DNA from: Pseudomonas faucium
GTDB lineage: Bacteria > Pseudomonadota > Gammaproteobacteria > Pseudomonadales > Pseudomonadaceae
Direction: 5' to 3'
Assembly (NCBI RefSeq): GCF_021602585.1
Contig: NZ_BQIP01000014.1
Location: 1 to 64,000, forward strand
DNA: 64,000 nucleotides
Below the pieces are notes generated by a model, which saw nothing but the letters and a program-made list of their open reading frames with translations, did not search any database and had not been told where the DNA came from. Of the stretch, positions 51,791 to 61,029 are shown piece after piece. The position numbers and the translations under genes are program-made. Numbering within the stretch: the first letter of the stretch is position 1; every line of letters begins with the position of its first letter.

Positions 51791-53644
51791 TCACTCCACC
51801 GCCTCGGCCAGCCCCTGGTCCTCGCCCAGAAAGCCTCCGCTCTGGTGCTGCCAGAGCCGCGCGTAGGTGCCATTTCGGGCCAGCAGCTCGCTGTGCGTGC
51901 CTTGCTCGATGATGCGCCCTTCGTCCATCACGATCAGCCGGTCCATGGCCGCGATGGTGGACAGCCGGTGGGCGATGGCGATCACGGTCTTGCCTTGCAT
52001 CATTTCATCCAGGCTTTCCTGGATCGCCACTTCCACTTCCGAGTCCAGCGCGCTGGTAGCTTCGTCCAGCAGCAGGATCGGCGCGTTCTTGAGCATCACC
52101 CGGGGAATGGCGATGCGCTGGCGCTGGCCGCCGGACAGCTTGATGCCGCGCTCGCCGACCAGGGTGTCGTAGCCACTGTGGCCCTGGCGGTCGCTGAGCT
52201 GCTGGATGAAGCCATCGGCCTGGGCATTGAACGCGGCCCTGCGGACTTGCGCATCGGTGGCATCCGGGCGGCCGTAGGCGATGTTGTCGCGGATCGAGCG
52301 GTGCAGCAGCGAGGTGTCCTGGGTGACCATGCCGATGGCGCTGCGCAGGCTGTCCTGGGTCACCTTGGCGACGTTCTGGCCGTCGATGCTGATGGTGCCG
52401 CTGTCGACGTCGTAGAAGCGCAGCAGCAGGTTGATCAGGGTGGACTTGCCGGCACCGGAACGGCCCACCAGGCCGACCTTTTCACCCGGGCGAATGTGCA
52501 GGCTCAGGCCATCGAGCACTTGGCGCTCGCCGTTGTAGTTGAAGCTGACGTTGTCGAAAGTCACCGCACCGCCTGCAGTCACCAGCACCCCGGCATCCGG
52601 CGCGTCCTGCACCTTGGGGCCGCGGGTGAGGGTGGCCATGCCGTCCTGCACCGTGCCGATGTTCTCGAACAGCGAGGTCATCTGCCACATGATCCAGTGC
52701 GACATGCCATTGATGCGCAGGGCCATGGCGGTGATCGCCGCCACCGCGCCGGTGCCGACCTGGCCCTGGTGCCACAGCCACAAGGCGTAGCCGCCGGCGC
52801 CCAGGATCAGGCCGACCACCAGCGCCTGGTTGACGATTTCGAACTGGCTGACCAGGCGCATCTGGCGAAAGCCGGTCTGCTTGAAGTCTTCCATCGCCGC
52901 CCGGGCGAAATGCGCCTCGCGCTTGGAGTGGGAGAACAGCTTGACGGTGGTGATGTTGGTGTAGGCATCGGAGACCCGGCCGGTCATCGAGGAGCGGGCG
53001 TGGGCCTGCTCCTGGCCGACCCGGCCCAGGCGCGGCACGAAGTACAGCATGGCCAGCCCGAACAGGGCGAGCCAGGCTATGAACGGCAGCATCAGTTTCA
53101 GGGCAAAGCCACCGGCCAGGGCGATGATGGCGATGAAGTACACGCCGATGCCAGGCACGATCTCGATCAGCGTGAACAGCACCTCGCGCACCGCCAGCGC
53201 GGTCTGCATCACCTTGGTGGTGACCCGCCCGGAGAATTCGTCGGAGAAGAACGACAGGCTTTGCCGCAGCATCAGGCGGTGGAAGTCCCAGCGCAGGCGC
53301 AGTGGCAGGTTGATCGCCAGCACCTGGTGTTGCATGAGGGTGCGCAATGCCACCAGCACGATACTCGCCAGCAGCACCAGGCCGATGCCCCACAGCACGC
53401 GCATTTCCTCAGCGCCTACCGCGCCGCCCGACTGCCAGGTGGAGAGCAGGTCGACCACCTGGCCGAGGAAGGAGAACAGCCAGGCTTCGTACATCGACAC
53501 ACCGGCACTGAACAGCGCCAGCGCCAGGATGTAGCCGCGTGCACCGCGGGTGCAGGCCCACATGAACCGCACCAGGCCCGCCGGGGGCGGTGGGGCTTCG
53601 TCGGGCGGAAATGGGTCGAGCCATCGTTCGAAGATACGCAGCAT
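51791..53644 (-). CDS. ABC exporter, fused permease-ATPase (MsbA/multidrug type)
   Basis: A 617-residue half-transporter. The N-terminal transmembrane domain (about residues 30-330, six segments) begins LVRFMWACTRGARGYILALALFSAGVSMYEAWLFSFLGQ. The ATPase domain has Walker A VGRSGAGKSTLINLLLRFYD, the signature [11 protein letters not shown] and Walker B ILLLDEATSALDSEV. Such homodimers export lipids, drugs or siderophores; the substrate is not predictable. AGGGAAA precedes ATG 53644. Alone between a sigma factor gene and a REP pair. Confidence 0.93.
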   Translation of the reverse strand: MLRIFERWLDPFPPDEAPPPPAGLVRFMWACTRGARGYILALALFSAGVSMYEAWLFSFLGQVVDLLSTWQSGGAVGAEEMRVLWGIGLVLLASIVLVALRTLMQHQVLAINLPLRLRWDFHRLMLRQSLSFFSDEFSGRVTTKVMQTALAVREVLFTLIEIVPGIGVYFIAIIALAGGFALKLMLPFIAWLALFGLAMLYFVPRLGRVGQEQAHARSSMTGRVSDAYTNITTVKLFSHSKREAHFARAAMEDFKQTGFRQMRLVSQFEIVNQALVVGLILGAGGYALWLWHQGQVGTGAVAAITAMALRINGMSHWIMWQMTSLFENIGTVQDGMATLTRGPKVQDAPDAGVLVTAGGAVTFDNVSFNYNGERQVLDGLSLHIRPGEKVGLVGRSGAGKSTLINLLLRFYDVDSGTISIDGQNVAKVTQDSLRSAIGMVTQDTSLLHRSIRDNIAYGRPDATDAQVRRAAFNAQADGFIQQLSDRQGHSGYDTLVGERGIKLSGGQRQRIAIPRVMLKNAPILLLDEATSALDSEVEVAIQESLDEMMQGKTVIAIAHRLSTIAAMDRLIVMDEGRIIEQGTHSELLARNGTYARLWQHQSGGFLGEDQGLAEAVE

Positions 53645-53742
53645 GGTGATTTCCCTAATGATCAGCTGGGCGCGCTTGGGGCAACGTAGACGGCGCGCCG
53701 ATCCGGTAACCATACATCAGGTTCATGCGTTTCTCTGTCCGA

Positions 53743-53832
53743 GGGGCCGCTGCGCGGCCAAATCGCCGGCAAGCCGGCTCCCACAGGAGAAGCAGCATCG
53801 CCCTGTGTGGGAGCCGGCTTGCCGGCGATCGG
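53743..53832. repeat. REP doublet (inverted pair), ATCGCCGGCAAGCCGGCT type
   Basis: First copy about 53743-53786 (AATCGCCGGCAAGCCGGCTC with flank GGCCGCTGCGCGGCC), second about 53807-53832 (GAGCCGGCTTGCCGGCGAT). Same family as the pair at 40429-40505. It sits between the ABC exporter promoter region and the end of the DUF4142 gene. Confidence 0.85.
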
Positions 53833-53843
53833 GCTGCACGCGT

Positions 53844-54344
53844 TTACTTGCCGTGCTTGGCCTGCAGGGCCTTGGCCTGCTCCAGATGGTGCTGCAGGGT
53901 CGGCAAGGCGTCGCTGGCGAAGGCCTTGAGTTCAGCCTTGTCGGAAGACGCCGCTTCCTTCGTGAACAGCTCCACCGCTTTTTCGTGGGCATCGACCTGG
54001 TTGTTGACATAGGACTTGTCGAAGGACTCGTCGCGCCATTCGAGGATCATCTTCTTGACCTTGTCGGTCAGCGCCGCGTCATCGGGCACGCTGATGTCCA
54101 GGGAGCGGGCGATGTCACCGAGCTTCTGGTTGGCCTTGGTGTGGTCGGTGACCATCTGCTGGGCGAATGTCTTGATTTCGGCATCCTGGGACTTCTCCAT
54201 GGCCAGGTTGCCGGTCACCACCTCGGCGATCCCGGCCTCGGTGGCGGCATCGACGAAGTCATTGGAGCTGGCGGCCATCACGTGGAAGGAGGCCATGCTC
54301 ATCAACAAGGTAACGCCGGCGATCTTGAAAAATGGCTTGCTCAT
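53844..54344 (-). CDS. DUF4142 periplasmic helical protein
   Basis: A 166-residue protein with a signal peptide (MSKPFFKIAGVTLLMSMASFHVMAAS) and an all-helical mature domain with the DUF4142 pattern: NDFVDAATEAGIAEVVTGNLAMEKSQDAEIKTFAQQMVTDHTKANQKL and MILEWRDESFDKSYVNNQVDAHEKAVELF. Conserved His/Glu positions resemble ferritin-like helices. Function unproven; relatives are often induced by envelope or general stress. It is divergent from the iron redox enzyme operon. Confidence 0.88.
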   Translation of the reverse strand: MSKPFFKIAGVTLLMSMASFHVMAASSNDFVDAATEAGIAEVVTGNLAMEKSQDAEIKTFAQQMVTDHTKANQKLGDIARSLDISVPDDAALTDKVKKMILEWRDESFDKSYVNNQVDAHEKAVELFTKEAASSDKAELKAFASDALPTLQHHLEQAKALQAKHGK

Positions 54345-54514
54345 CTTTCACTCCTCAAAGGGACGCGACTTCGATGTCGCATTCGGTTGAGCGGCGCTGG
54401 CGGGCAAAGGTTTAATTTTTCTACACCCACCGTTGGTCCCCCCGTTGGCTATCCCGATCGAATCCCTGCCGATTGGCGAAATCACAGTTTGTAGTCACGG
54501 TGGAGGCACCCGGT

Positions 54515-55849
54515 ATGACGGTGATGAGCCCTGCAGGCACTCGCCAATTGGCGCAATTGGCAGTCGATGACCCGCAAACGCGTTACCAGGCCATGCTGCA
54601 AGGCCCCTACCCAGGGGGCCGTGAGTGGCTTGCCTGGCAGTTGCGCCGTACCGAGGCGCTGGCCGACGACCTGCCCGATACGCCCGCGGCGCTTGCCCAG
54701 TGGGCCAGCGCCCATGCAGCCAAGGTGGCCGGCGAGCACGCGGCTTATCTTCGCCAGCGCGCCGATGGCGCCCCCCGGCGCTACTTCGCCACTCGCGCCC
54801 AGGCCTTGTGGTTCGTGCAACAGGTCGCGCCGACCAAGCTGGTCGATGGCGCCTGGCTGCACGCCACCTTGCGTCACTGGCGCGACCCCCGTTGGCACGG
54901 GTTGATCCGCACCTTCCTCGAAGAACTCGGCGACGGCGACCCCCGCTGCAACCATGTGCTGATCTACCAGCGGCTGCTGGGCCGCCTCGGCTGCACCCAG
55001 GCCATGCCGCTGGAGCCCGCCAGGTACCTGCAGGGCGCTTTGCAACTGGCACTCGGCGAGCACGGCGAGGCCTTTTTGCCGGAGGTGATCGGCTACAACC
55101 TGGGCTACGAACAACCGCCGCTGCACCTGCTGATTACCACCCATGAGCTGGCCGAACTTGGCATCGACGCTCATTACTTCCGCCTGCATGTGACCATCGA
55201 CAATGCCGCCAGCGGCCATGCCCGCCGCGCGCTGGACGCGCTGCGCCTGCTGATGCCTGTCGACGATGCGCAGGCCTTCTATGCGCGGGTTCGGCAGGGC
55301 TATCGCCTCAACGAAATGGGCATCGATACACCGTCGCTGATTGCCAGCTTCGACCTGCAAGCGCAACTGGTGGCCGCACTGGAGCGCAAACGGGTGTTCG
55401 GCCAGTGCATGCACGGCGACCACTGCCTGCTGCAAGGCCGCACCATCAACCAGTGGCTTGCCGAGCCTGCCGGGATGCCGGGTTTTTTGCGCGCACTAGA
55501 GGCGCAGCGCTGGGTGCGCCGCGGTGAAGACCCGCAGCACAGCCGTTTCTGGACCCTGATCGACGGCCCGGTGGCCGCCATGTTCGGCGTGTTCAATGCC
55601 TATGAAAAACAGCTCTGGTACGACTGGATCGCCAACGACTGGCCTGGCGTGACCTACCGGCGCGTGGCGCCCGGGCAGTGGGAAAAGGAACTGGCGCTGG
55701 AGCCCGAGCACGACACCTCGCAGGGCCTGCCTGGCGTCGAACGCATGATCGAGCAGATGTCGGCCGGCCGCCATGCCGAGCCCGAGGGCCTGCGCGCCAC
55801 CCGCGATTTCATCCGCGCCACGGGCCTCGCCCACGGAGGGCCGCACTGA
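54515..55849 (+). CDS. Iron-containing redox enzyme of the haem-oxygenase-like di-iron (HDO) family
   Basis: A 444-residue protein. The C-terminal half has the family pattern THELAELGIDAHYFRLHVTIDNAASGH, giving candidate iron ligands His210/Glu211/Glu214, His225, Asp229 and His235. An earlier segment (LIRTFLEELGDGDPRCNHVLIYQRLL) fits the first metal helix. Members of this superfamily (UndA, SznF, BesC) oxidise small metabolites. The N-terminal 100 residues are unassigned. ATG 54515 follows GGAGG (54502-54506). The stop overlaps the methyltransferase start (TGATG), so it heads a coupled three-gene operon. Confidence 0.75.
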   Translation: MTVMSPAGTRQLAQLAVDDPQTRYQAMLQGPYPGGREWLAWQLRRTEALADDLPDTPAALAQWASAHAAKVAGEHAAYLRQRADGAPRRYFATRAQALWFVQQVAPTKLVDGAWLHATLRHWRDPRWHGLIRTFLEELGDGDPRCNHVLIYQRLLGRLGCTQAMPLEPARYLQGALQLALGEHGEAFLPEVIGYNLGYEQPPLHLLITTHELAELGIDAHYFRLHVTIDNAASGHARRALDALRLLMPVDDAQAFYARVRQGYRLNEMGIDTPSLIASFDLQAQLVAALERKRVFGQCMHGDHCLLQGRTINQWLAEPAGMPGFLRALEAQRWVRRGEDPQHSRFWTLIDGPVAAMFGVFNAYEKQLWYDWIANDWPGVTYRRVAPGQWEKELALEPEHDTSQGLPGVERMIEQMSAGRHAEPEGLRATRDFIRATGLAHGGPH

Positions 55850-56802
55850 TGTTGCTCGACCAGCAGCAGGCCCAGGCCGACCACGCGCTGTTGCAACTGG
55901 GGCGGCGCCTGCGCGCCGATGGCTATCGCTTCATCTGCCCGACACCGGCCACGCAGGCGCGGGTCAATGCCCGGCCCGAGCTGCACCAGGCCCATGACCT
56001 GCGCGGCGTGTTCGGCTGGAGCCGGCCCTTCTCACCGGCGTTGCTCAGCGCTGACGAACTGCGGCAACTGACCGCGGCCGGCGTGCTGAAAGAGCAGGGT
56101 GGCCTGCTGCGCAGCACGGTGCGCTGGTCGAGCCTCGATGACCTGCTGCTGGTGCATTCGGCCTGGCCTACCGACAGCAGCGACGCGGTGTTCTTCGGCC
56201 CCGACAGCTACCGCTTCGCCCAGGTTATCGGCAACCACCTGCAGCACCGTACGACGCCGGTGCAGCATGCCGTGGACATCGGCTGCGGCAGCGGCATCGG
56301 TGCGCTGCTGATCGCCCGCGCCGCGCCCCATGCGCAGGTCAGTGCGCTGGACATCAACCCCCTGGCGCTGCGCTATACCGCCATCAATGCGGCGCTGGCC
56401 GGCATCGCCACTGTGTCGGTGGAGCCCAGCGACCTGCTGGCCGGCATCACCGGCAGCTTCGACCTGATCGTGGCCAACCCGCCGTACATGCTCGATGCCG
56501 GCAAACGCACCTACCGCCATGGCGGCGGCGCCCTGGGCGCCGAGCTGTCGTTGCGTATCGTCGAACAGGCGTGCCAGCGCCTGGCGCGGGGCGGCACGTT
56601 GCTGCTGTACAGCGGCGTCGCCATGGTCGACGGCCGCGATGCCCTGCATGAGGCGGTGCAGCAGCGCCTGCACGGGTCGGCCTTCAGCTGGGCCTACCGC
56701 GAAGTGGACCCCGACGTGTTCGGCGAGCAGTTGCTAGAGCCTGGCTACGAGCAGGTCGAGCGCATTGCCGCTGTCGCCTTGACCCTCACCCGCAATGGCT
56801 AA
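55849..56802 (+). CDS. SAM-dependent methyltransferase with NPPY motif (HemK/PrmC-like)
   Basis: A 317-residue protein. The N-terminal 110 residues are a poorly known domain. The Rossmann methyltransferase domain has motif I VDIGCGSGIGALLIARAAP, acidic post-I ALDINPLAL and motif IV NPPYM (DLIVANPPYMLD), which in related enzymes positions an amide or amine nitrogen. Housekeeping PrmC is about 276 residues with a different N-terminus, so this is a paralogue with another substrate. GGAGGG precedes the start. It overlaps both neighbours (1 nt and 8 nt). Confidence 0.82.
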   Translation: MLLDQQQAQADHALLQLGRRLRADGYRFICPTPATQARVNARPELHQAHDLRGVFGWSRPFSPALLSADELRQLTAAGVLKEQGGLLRSTVRWSSLDDLLLVHSAWPTDSSDAVFFGPDSYRFAQVIGNHLQHRTTPVQHAVDIGCGSGIGALLIARAAPHAQVSALDINPLALRYTAINAALAGIATVSVEPSDLLAGITGSFDLIVANPPYMLDAGKRTYRHGGGALGAELSLRIVEQACQRLARGGTLLLYSGVAMVDGRDALHEAVQQRLHGSAFSWAYREVDPDVFGEQLLEPGYEQVERIAAVALTLTRNG

Positions 56803-57925
56803 TCGGGCCATGCCTGCGACCTGCACGTTCGGCATCGAGGAGGAATACCTGCTGGTCGACCTTGCCAGCGGCCAGGTGCAGGCCAGGCCATCGAAGGCCG
56901 TGGCCCGTTGCTGCAGGGAGGCCCTGGGCGGGCATTTTGCCGAAGAGATGTTCTGCAGCCAGATCGAGCTGGTATCCCCGGTGCTCGGCAACCTGCACCA
57001 GGCCCGCAGCTTCTTCGGCGAGCACCGCCAGCGCCTGAACCGCGCGCTGGCCGAGCACGGGCTGGGCCTGTATGGCGCCGCCAGCCACCCCAGCGCCCAG
57101 TGGCGACGCCAGCAACCCCGCAGTAGCGGGCATTACCGCCAGCTCTTCGACGACTACCAGGCCGTGGCCCGGCGCAGCCTGCTGTCGGGGTTGCACGTGC
57201 ATGTCGGCGTGCCTGCCGGGTGCGACCGCATGCAGTTGATCAATCGCGTGCTGTACTGGCTGCCGTTGTTTCTGCTGCTCAGCACCTCGTCGCCGTTGTG
57301 GAGTGGCGAGGTTACCGGCTACCGCAGCTATCGCCGGGTGATCTGTGGCGAATGGCCGTACATGGGACTGCCCGAAGCGCTGCCGGACTGGAACGCCTAC
57401 CTGCGCTACCGGGCGCTGCTGCAACGCACCGCAGCGCTGGATGCCAAGGGGGATTTCTGGTGGGCGCTGCGCCCGTCGCGGCGCTACCCGACGGTCGAAT
57501 TGCGCATCTGCGATGCCTGCCCGCGGCTGGAGGATGGGCTGGCGATTGCGGGCTTGTTCCGCCACTTGGTCGAGCATGAACTGCAGCCCCACGCGGGTTC
57601 GCGGTCGATGACCCGTGAGCTGCGCTGGGTCACCCAGGAGAACTACTGGCGGGCCTGCCGCTACGGGCGCCAAGGCACCTTCATTGGGGTTCACCAGGAG
57701 CAACCGGTGACTGCCGCAGGTTGGCTGGCGCAGCTCGAGGCATTGCTGCCTGCGGCCTGCGTGGATGCCGAGCGCTCGTTCACGCACGCGGCGCGGATCA
57801 TCGCCGAGGGCACCAGTGCCGAGCGTCAGCTGGCGGCATTCGAGCAGGCCCGCACGCAAGGTTTCGACTTGCGTGGGGCGATGCGGGCGGTGGTGGGGCA
57901 GGTGCTGGAGGATGCCTGGCATTGA
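56795..57925 (+). CDS. YbdK-type carboxylate-amine ligase (GCS2 family)
   Basis: A 376-residue ATP-grasp-like ligase of the glutamate-cysteine-ligase type 2 family. It has the start FGIEEEYLLVDLASGQVQARP, the MFCSQIELVSPVLGNL segment, HVHVGVPAGCDRMQLINRVLYWLPLFLLLSTSSPLWSG, and VELRICDACPRLEDGLAIAG, all typical of YbdK. E. coli YbdK has weak gamma-glutamylcysteine synthetase activity; the true substrates are unknown. It overlaps the methyltransferase gene by 8 nt. In this operon it may join an amine to a carboxylate that is then methylated or oxidised (inference). Confidence 0.88.
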   Translation: MANRAMPATCTFGIEEEYLLVDLASGQVQARPSKAVARCCREALGGHFAEEMFCSQIELVSPVLGNLHQARSFFGEHRQRLNRALAEHGLGLYGAASHPSAQWRRQQPRSSGHYRQLFDDYQAVARRSLLSGLHVHVGVPAGCDRMQLINRVLYWLPLFLLLSTSSPLWSGEVTGYRSYRRVICGEWPYMGLPEALPDWNAYLRYRALLQRTAALDAKGDFWWALRPSRRYPTVELRICDACPRLEDGLAIAGLFRHLVEHELQPHAGSRSMTRELRWVTQENYWRACRYGRQGTFIGVHQEQPVTAAGWLAQLEALLPAACVDAERSFTHAARIIAEGTSAERQLAAFEQARTQGFDLRGAMRAVVGQVLEDAWH

Positions 57926-57940
57926 CCCGGCACCGCCGCT

Positions 57941-57960
57941 GGCCGGTCAATCAACCGGCC
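57941..57960. terminator. Hairpin between convergent YbdK-like and NCS1 genes
   Basis: GGCCGGT (57941-57947) / ACCGGCC (57954-57960), 6-nt loop containing the stop codon of the NCS1 gene. No T-tract on either side, so a terminator role is only possible. Confidence 0.35.
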
Positions 57961-59393
57961 GTGCCGTTGTCCAGGCGCAAATCTGCCGTGCCGAGCGCGG
58001 TCAGTTCCGACTCGATGTTCTGGGTACGGCATAGCCCCAGATAGACCAGGGCCGAAACCGCCAGGCCTATTGGCATGCTGATGTCTGCACCGCCCAGTTG
58101 CTCGGCGATGTAACCGGTGTACAGGCCCGTGTTGGAGAACGGCAGCATGGCGATGAAGCCAACCAGGTAGGCGCCGATGCCCCTCCAGTTCCAGCGGCCA
58201 TAGATGCCATTGGGGTTGAAGATTTCCGTGATCGAGTAGCGCCCGTGCCTGACGGCGTAGAAGTCCACCAGGTTGATGGCGGTCCACGGCGTGAACAGGT
58301 AGAGCAATATCGCCAGGAAATCACCGAACTCCTTCACGAAGTTGTCATTTGCCAGCAACGCCAGCAGCATGGCCGCGCTGCCCACCACCAGCATTGCCAT
58401 GATGCGTTTGAACAAGGTCGAGGTTTGCGTCTTGAGCGTGTCGATGATGCTGAGCAATGTGATGGAGGCGCCGTAGAAGTTCTGCGCGGCGCTGGTGATC
58501 AGGATCAGCACGGACACCACCACGAGGGTCTTGCCGAAGCCGGCAAACACCATGTCGCCGACCATGATCAAGCCCGCTGCCAGGTTTTGCCCGGGGCTCA
58601 AAGCCGCTGCGGCCGCGCCGATCAACATCATCCAGACGCCGCCGATCATGGCACCGAGGTAGGTCCACCAGAACGACGCACGCACACTGACTTCGGCCGG
58701 CAAGTAGCGCGAATAATCGGACACGTAGATTGCCCAGCTGAGTTGGTAGGCGGCGGCAACGAAAAACTGCGCGAGAAACGCATTCAGGTTGAAGTCCTGC
58801 AAGGCCAGCTGGCGCTCGGGCAGCTTCAGCCACACGGCCAGGCCAATGGTCAGCACCGCCATCATTGCCACCATGACGAAAGCCAGGCCTCGCTGAACCT
58901 TGTGGAAGGAGTTGTACCCCACGATGGCCATGAAAATGGCCAGCAGCGAGAAGGCCATGGCCGACCCTTGCGCGGAAACTCCGGTGAGTTCGTGCAAGGT
59001 CTGGCCGACCAGTAGCTGGTTGAACGCGTTGTAGCCGATGTAGGTGACGATCGCCACCAGATACACCAGCAAGGCGCCGATATAGCCGAACTGTGGGCGC
59101 GACTGGATGAGTTGCGGCAACCCCATCTGCGGCCCCTGGGTGGAATGGCCGGCCATGAACAGCGTGCCGAACGCGCAACCCAGCACGATTGCAATGGCCG
59201 ACCAGATCAGGTTGGCGCCCATCGCGATGCCGATGATCCCGACAGCCAGCGTGGTGAGCTGCGCGCCTCCGCAAAACCAGATCGGCCACAGGTGCCAGGC
59301 TTTGCCATGGCGTTCCGAATGGGGAACATGATCGATGGAACGCACTTCGAAGTTAAACCGTCCAGCGGGCGAGCCAGGTGCTTTCGTTGACAT
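57951..59393 (-). CDS. NCS1-family permease (cytosine/purine/allantoin type)
   Basis: A 480-residue, 12-segment transporter. The N-terminal FNFEVRSIDHVPHSERHGKAWHLWPIWFCGGAQLTTLAVGIIG is the NCS1 entry motif, and YVSDYSRYLPAEVSVRASFWWTYLGAMIGG and PWTAINLVDFYAVRHGRYSI are further family blocks. NCS1 proteins import nucleobases, hydantoins or related compounds with H+ or Na+. It is next to an amidase and a TetR regulator on the same strand but separated by a 226-nt gap carrying two operator-like repeats. The substrate may be an amide that the amidase cleaves. Confidence 0.9.
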   Translation of the reverse strand: MSTKAPGSPAGRFNFEVRSIDHVPHSERHGKAWHLWPIWFCGGAQLTTLAVGIIGIAMGANLIWSAIAIVLGCAFGTLFMAGHSTQGPQMGLPQLIQSRPQFGYIGALLVYLVAIVTYIGYNAFNQLLVGQTLHELTGVSAQGSAMAFSLLAIFMAIVGYNSFHKVQRGLAFVMVAMMAVLTIGLAVWLKLPERQLALQDFNLNAFLAQFFVAAAYQLSWAIYVSDYSRYLPAEVSVRASFWWTYLGAMIGGVWMMLIGAAAAALSPGQNLAAGLIMVGDMVFAGFGKTLVVVSVLILITSAAQNFYGASITLLSIIDTLKTQTSTLFKRIMAMLVVGSAAMLLALLANDNFVKEFGDFLAILLYLFTPWTAINLVDFYAVRHGRYSITEIFNPNGIYGRWNWRGIGAYLVGFIAMLPFSNTGLYTGYIAEQLGGADISMPIGLAVSALVYLGLCRTQNIESELTALGTADLRLDNGTAG

Positions 59394-59396
59394 GGT

Positions 59397-59429
59397 TACA
59401 GTACCTGTAGTTATTGTTTAGTACATGTA
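59397..59429. promoter_or_regulatory. Two AGTACmTGTA repeats, probable operator of the NCS1 gene
   Basis: AGTACCTGTA (59400-59409; part of the perfect palindrome TACAG-n3-CTGTA at 59397-59409) and AGTACATGTA (59420-59429; contains palindrome TACATGTA) lie 20 bp apart. They are immediately upstream of the permease ATG. The rest of the 59430-59619 gap shows no supported gene. Confidence 0.5.
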
Positions 59430-59619
59430 TTGAGTGGAGAGAGACGATGCAAAAGCCCGCAGACGTTGAACTTCACTGTCAGGGTAGGGAATCCGTTTTA
59501 TATGGGCGTCGCAGACGGGCGGGTACAACTGTGCTGCTGATCGACGAACAGGCGAGCGGGCCACGCAATCAACGCGTGAGCCACTCGGGATACACGGTGT
59601 TCACTGCAACTTTATCTAT

Positions 59620-61029
59620 TTAATATTTCGCGCTGAAACTGCGTTCGATTTCGCTCGCCAGTCTTAGAATGGTTTCCTCGTCGCCAAACTTGCCGACCAG
59701 TTGCAAACCGATTGGCAGCCCGTCACCCATCACGCCAATGGGCACGCTGATTGCGGGTTGCCCGGTGAGGTTGAACAGTTCGGTGAAGGGCGAGAAGGCA
59801 TAGGCGTTGTCGTACCAGACTTGCAGTTCCTGCGCTTTCGCCGCGGTAAAGCCACCGATCAGGGGTGGGGCGAGGGCCACGGTCGGGGTGACCAGTACGT
59901 CGATGTCCTTGAACAGCGCCGCCATGTGCCGCGACAGCCGGTTCTGCACTTGCCTTGCGTGGTACACATCCAGCGCCGAGCGCGCTTTCGATGCCTGGTA
60001 CATGGCATAGGTGACCCATTCGACATCGTCTTCCTGCAGCGGGCGGCCAAGGTCGAGCGAGCGCTGGGTCATCAGCGCCTCGATCTCCAGCTGCCAGAAC
60101 ACCGCCGCCGCATCCCCGGCGCCGGTGATATCGGGCCACTTGAAGTCCTGCAGGCGATGCCCGTCAGCGCCGAGGAAATCGACCACGGCCAGCACCGACC
60201 CGCGAATGGCGTCGTCGATATCGCTGCCGTCGGGCCTGCTGCAGCTGAAGGCGATCTTCAGCGGGGCGGACTTGGCCTGCAGGCTGGCGAGCCAGGAGCC
60301 AGGGCCTGGCGGCGCGGCATAAGGGGCGCCGGCTTCGTAGCCCGCCAGTACATCGAGCATCAGCGCGGTGTCGCGAACCGTTCGGGTAAGCACGTGCTCG
60401 CAATCCAGGCCACCGACAAACTCGCCAACGTGCGGGCCGACAGGGTTGCGCCCGCGGGTAGGCTTCAACCCCACCACCCCGCATACCGCTGCCGGCACCC
60501 GGATCGACCCGCCACAATCGGTGCCATGGGCAACCGGCACCATGCCGGCCGCCACCGCGCAGGCCGAGCCACCGCTGGAGCCGCCGGATGCGTAGCGTGG
60601 GTTTCTGGGGTTGCGGCAAGGGCCGAAATATTCGGGCTCGGTGACGAAGTCGCCGGCAAATTCGGGCGTCTTGGTTTTACCCAGGATGACCGCACCGGCC
60701 TGGCGCAAGCGCCTCACGAACTCACTGTCGGCCGTTGCTGCAGGGGCGTCCTTGTACAGGCGCGAGCCATGGCGCGTAGGCAAGCCGCACACGTCGATAT
60801 TGGTGTCCTTGATCAACACCGGCAGCCCTGCCAACGGGCCTGACTTGCGCTGCGCCGCAGATTGTCGGGCGCCGTCGACATCGACCGACACCAGCGCTCC
60901 AAGTTGCGAGTCCTGCACTTCGATTTCCCTGATCGCCAGTTCCACCAACTGCAAGGCGCTGACCTCGCCTGCGTCAATCAGTTGTTTGAGGCCAACCGCA
61001 TCATTGTTCTTGTATTCGTCGCGAGTCAT
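59620..61029 (-). CDS. Amidase (amidase-signature family)
   Basis: A 469-residue amidase with the Ser-cisSer-Lys triad: Lys74 in [10 protein letters not shown], the GGSSGGSA loop (Ser151/Ser152) and nucleophile Ser175 in [12 protein letters not shown]. It hydrolyses an amide to a carboxylate and ammonia or amine. The gene is longer-lived in this context as part of a TetR-amidase-NCS1 set: the TetR stop overlaps the amidase ATG by one base, so the two are translationally coupled. The substrate is unknown; the neighbouring NCS1 permease suggests an imported amide or hydantoin-like compound. Confidence 0.9.
   Translation of the reverse strand: MTRDEYKNNDAVGLKQLIDAGEVSALQLVELAIREIEVQDSQLGALVSVDVDGARQSAAQRKSGPLAGLPVLIKDTNIDVCGLPTRHGSRLYKDAPAATADSEFVRRLRQAGAVILGKTKTPEFAGDFVTEPEYFGPCRNPRNPRYASGGSSGGSACAVAAGMVPVAHGTDCGGSIRVPAAVCGVVGLKPTRGRNPVGPHVGEFVGGLDCEHVLTRTVRDTALMLDVLAGYEAGAPYAAPPGPGSWLASLQAKSAPLKIAFSCSRPDGSDIDDAIRGSVLAVVDFLGADGHRLQDFKWPDITGAGDAAAVFWQLEIEALMTQRSLDLGRPLQEDDVEWVTYAMYQASKARSALDVYHARQVQNRLSRHMAALFKDIDVLVTPTVALAPPLIGGFTAAKAQELQVWYDNAYAFSPFTELFNLTGQPAISVPIGVMGDGLPIGLQLVGKFGDEETILRLASEIERSFSAKY

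Noticed and set aside
59447-59623. A 58-codon plus-strand ORF in the NCS1/amidase gap with a GGAGAG site
   Set aside because: The ribosome site is attractive but the protein (Arg-rich, MQKPADVELHCQ start) has no recognised family, no clear promoter, and it overlaps the end of the amidase gene by 4 nt.
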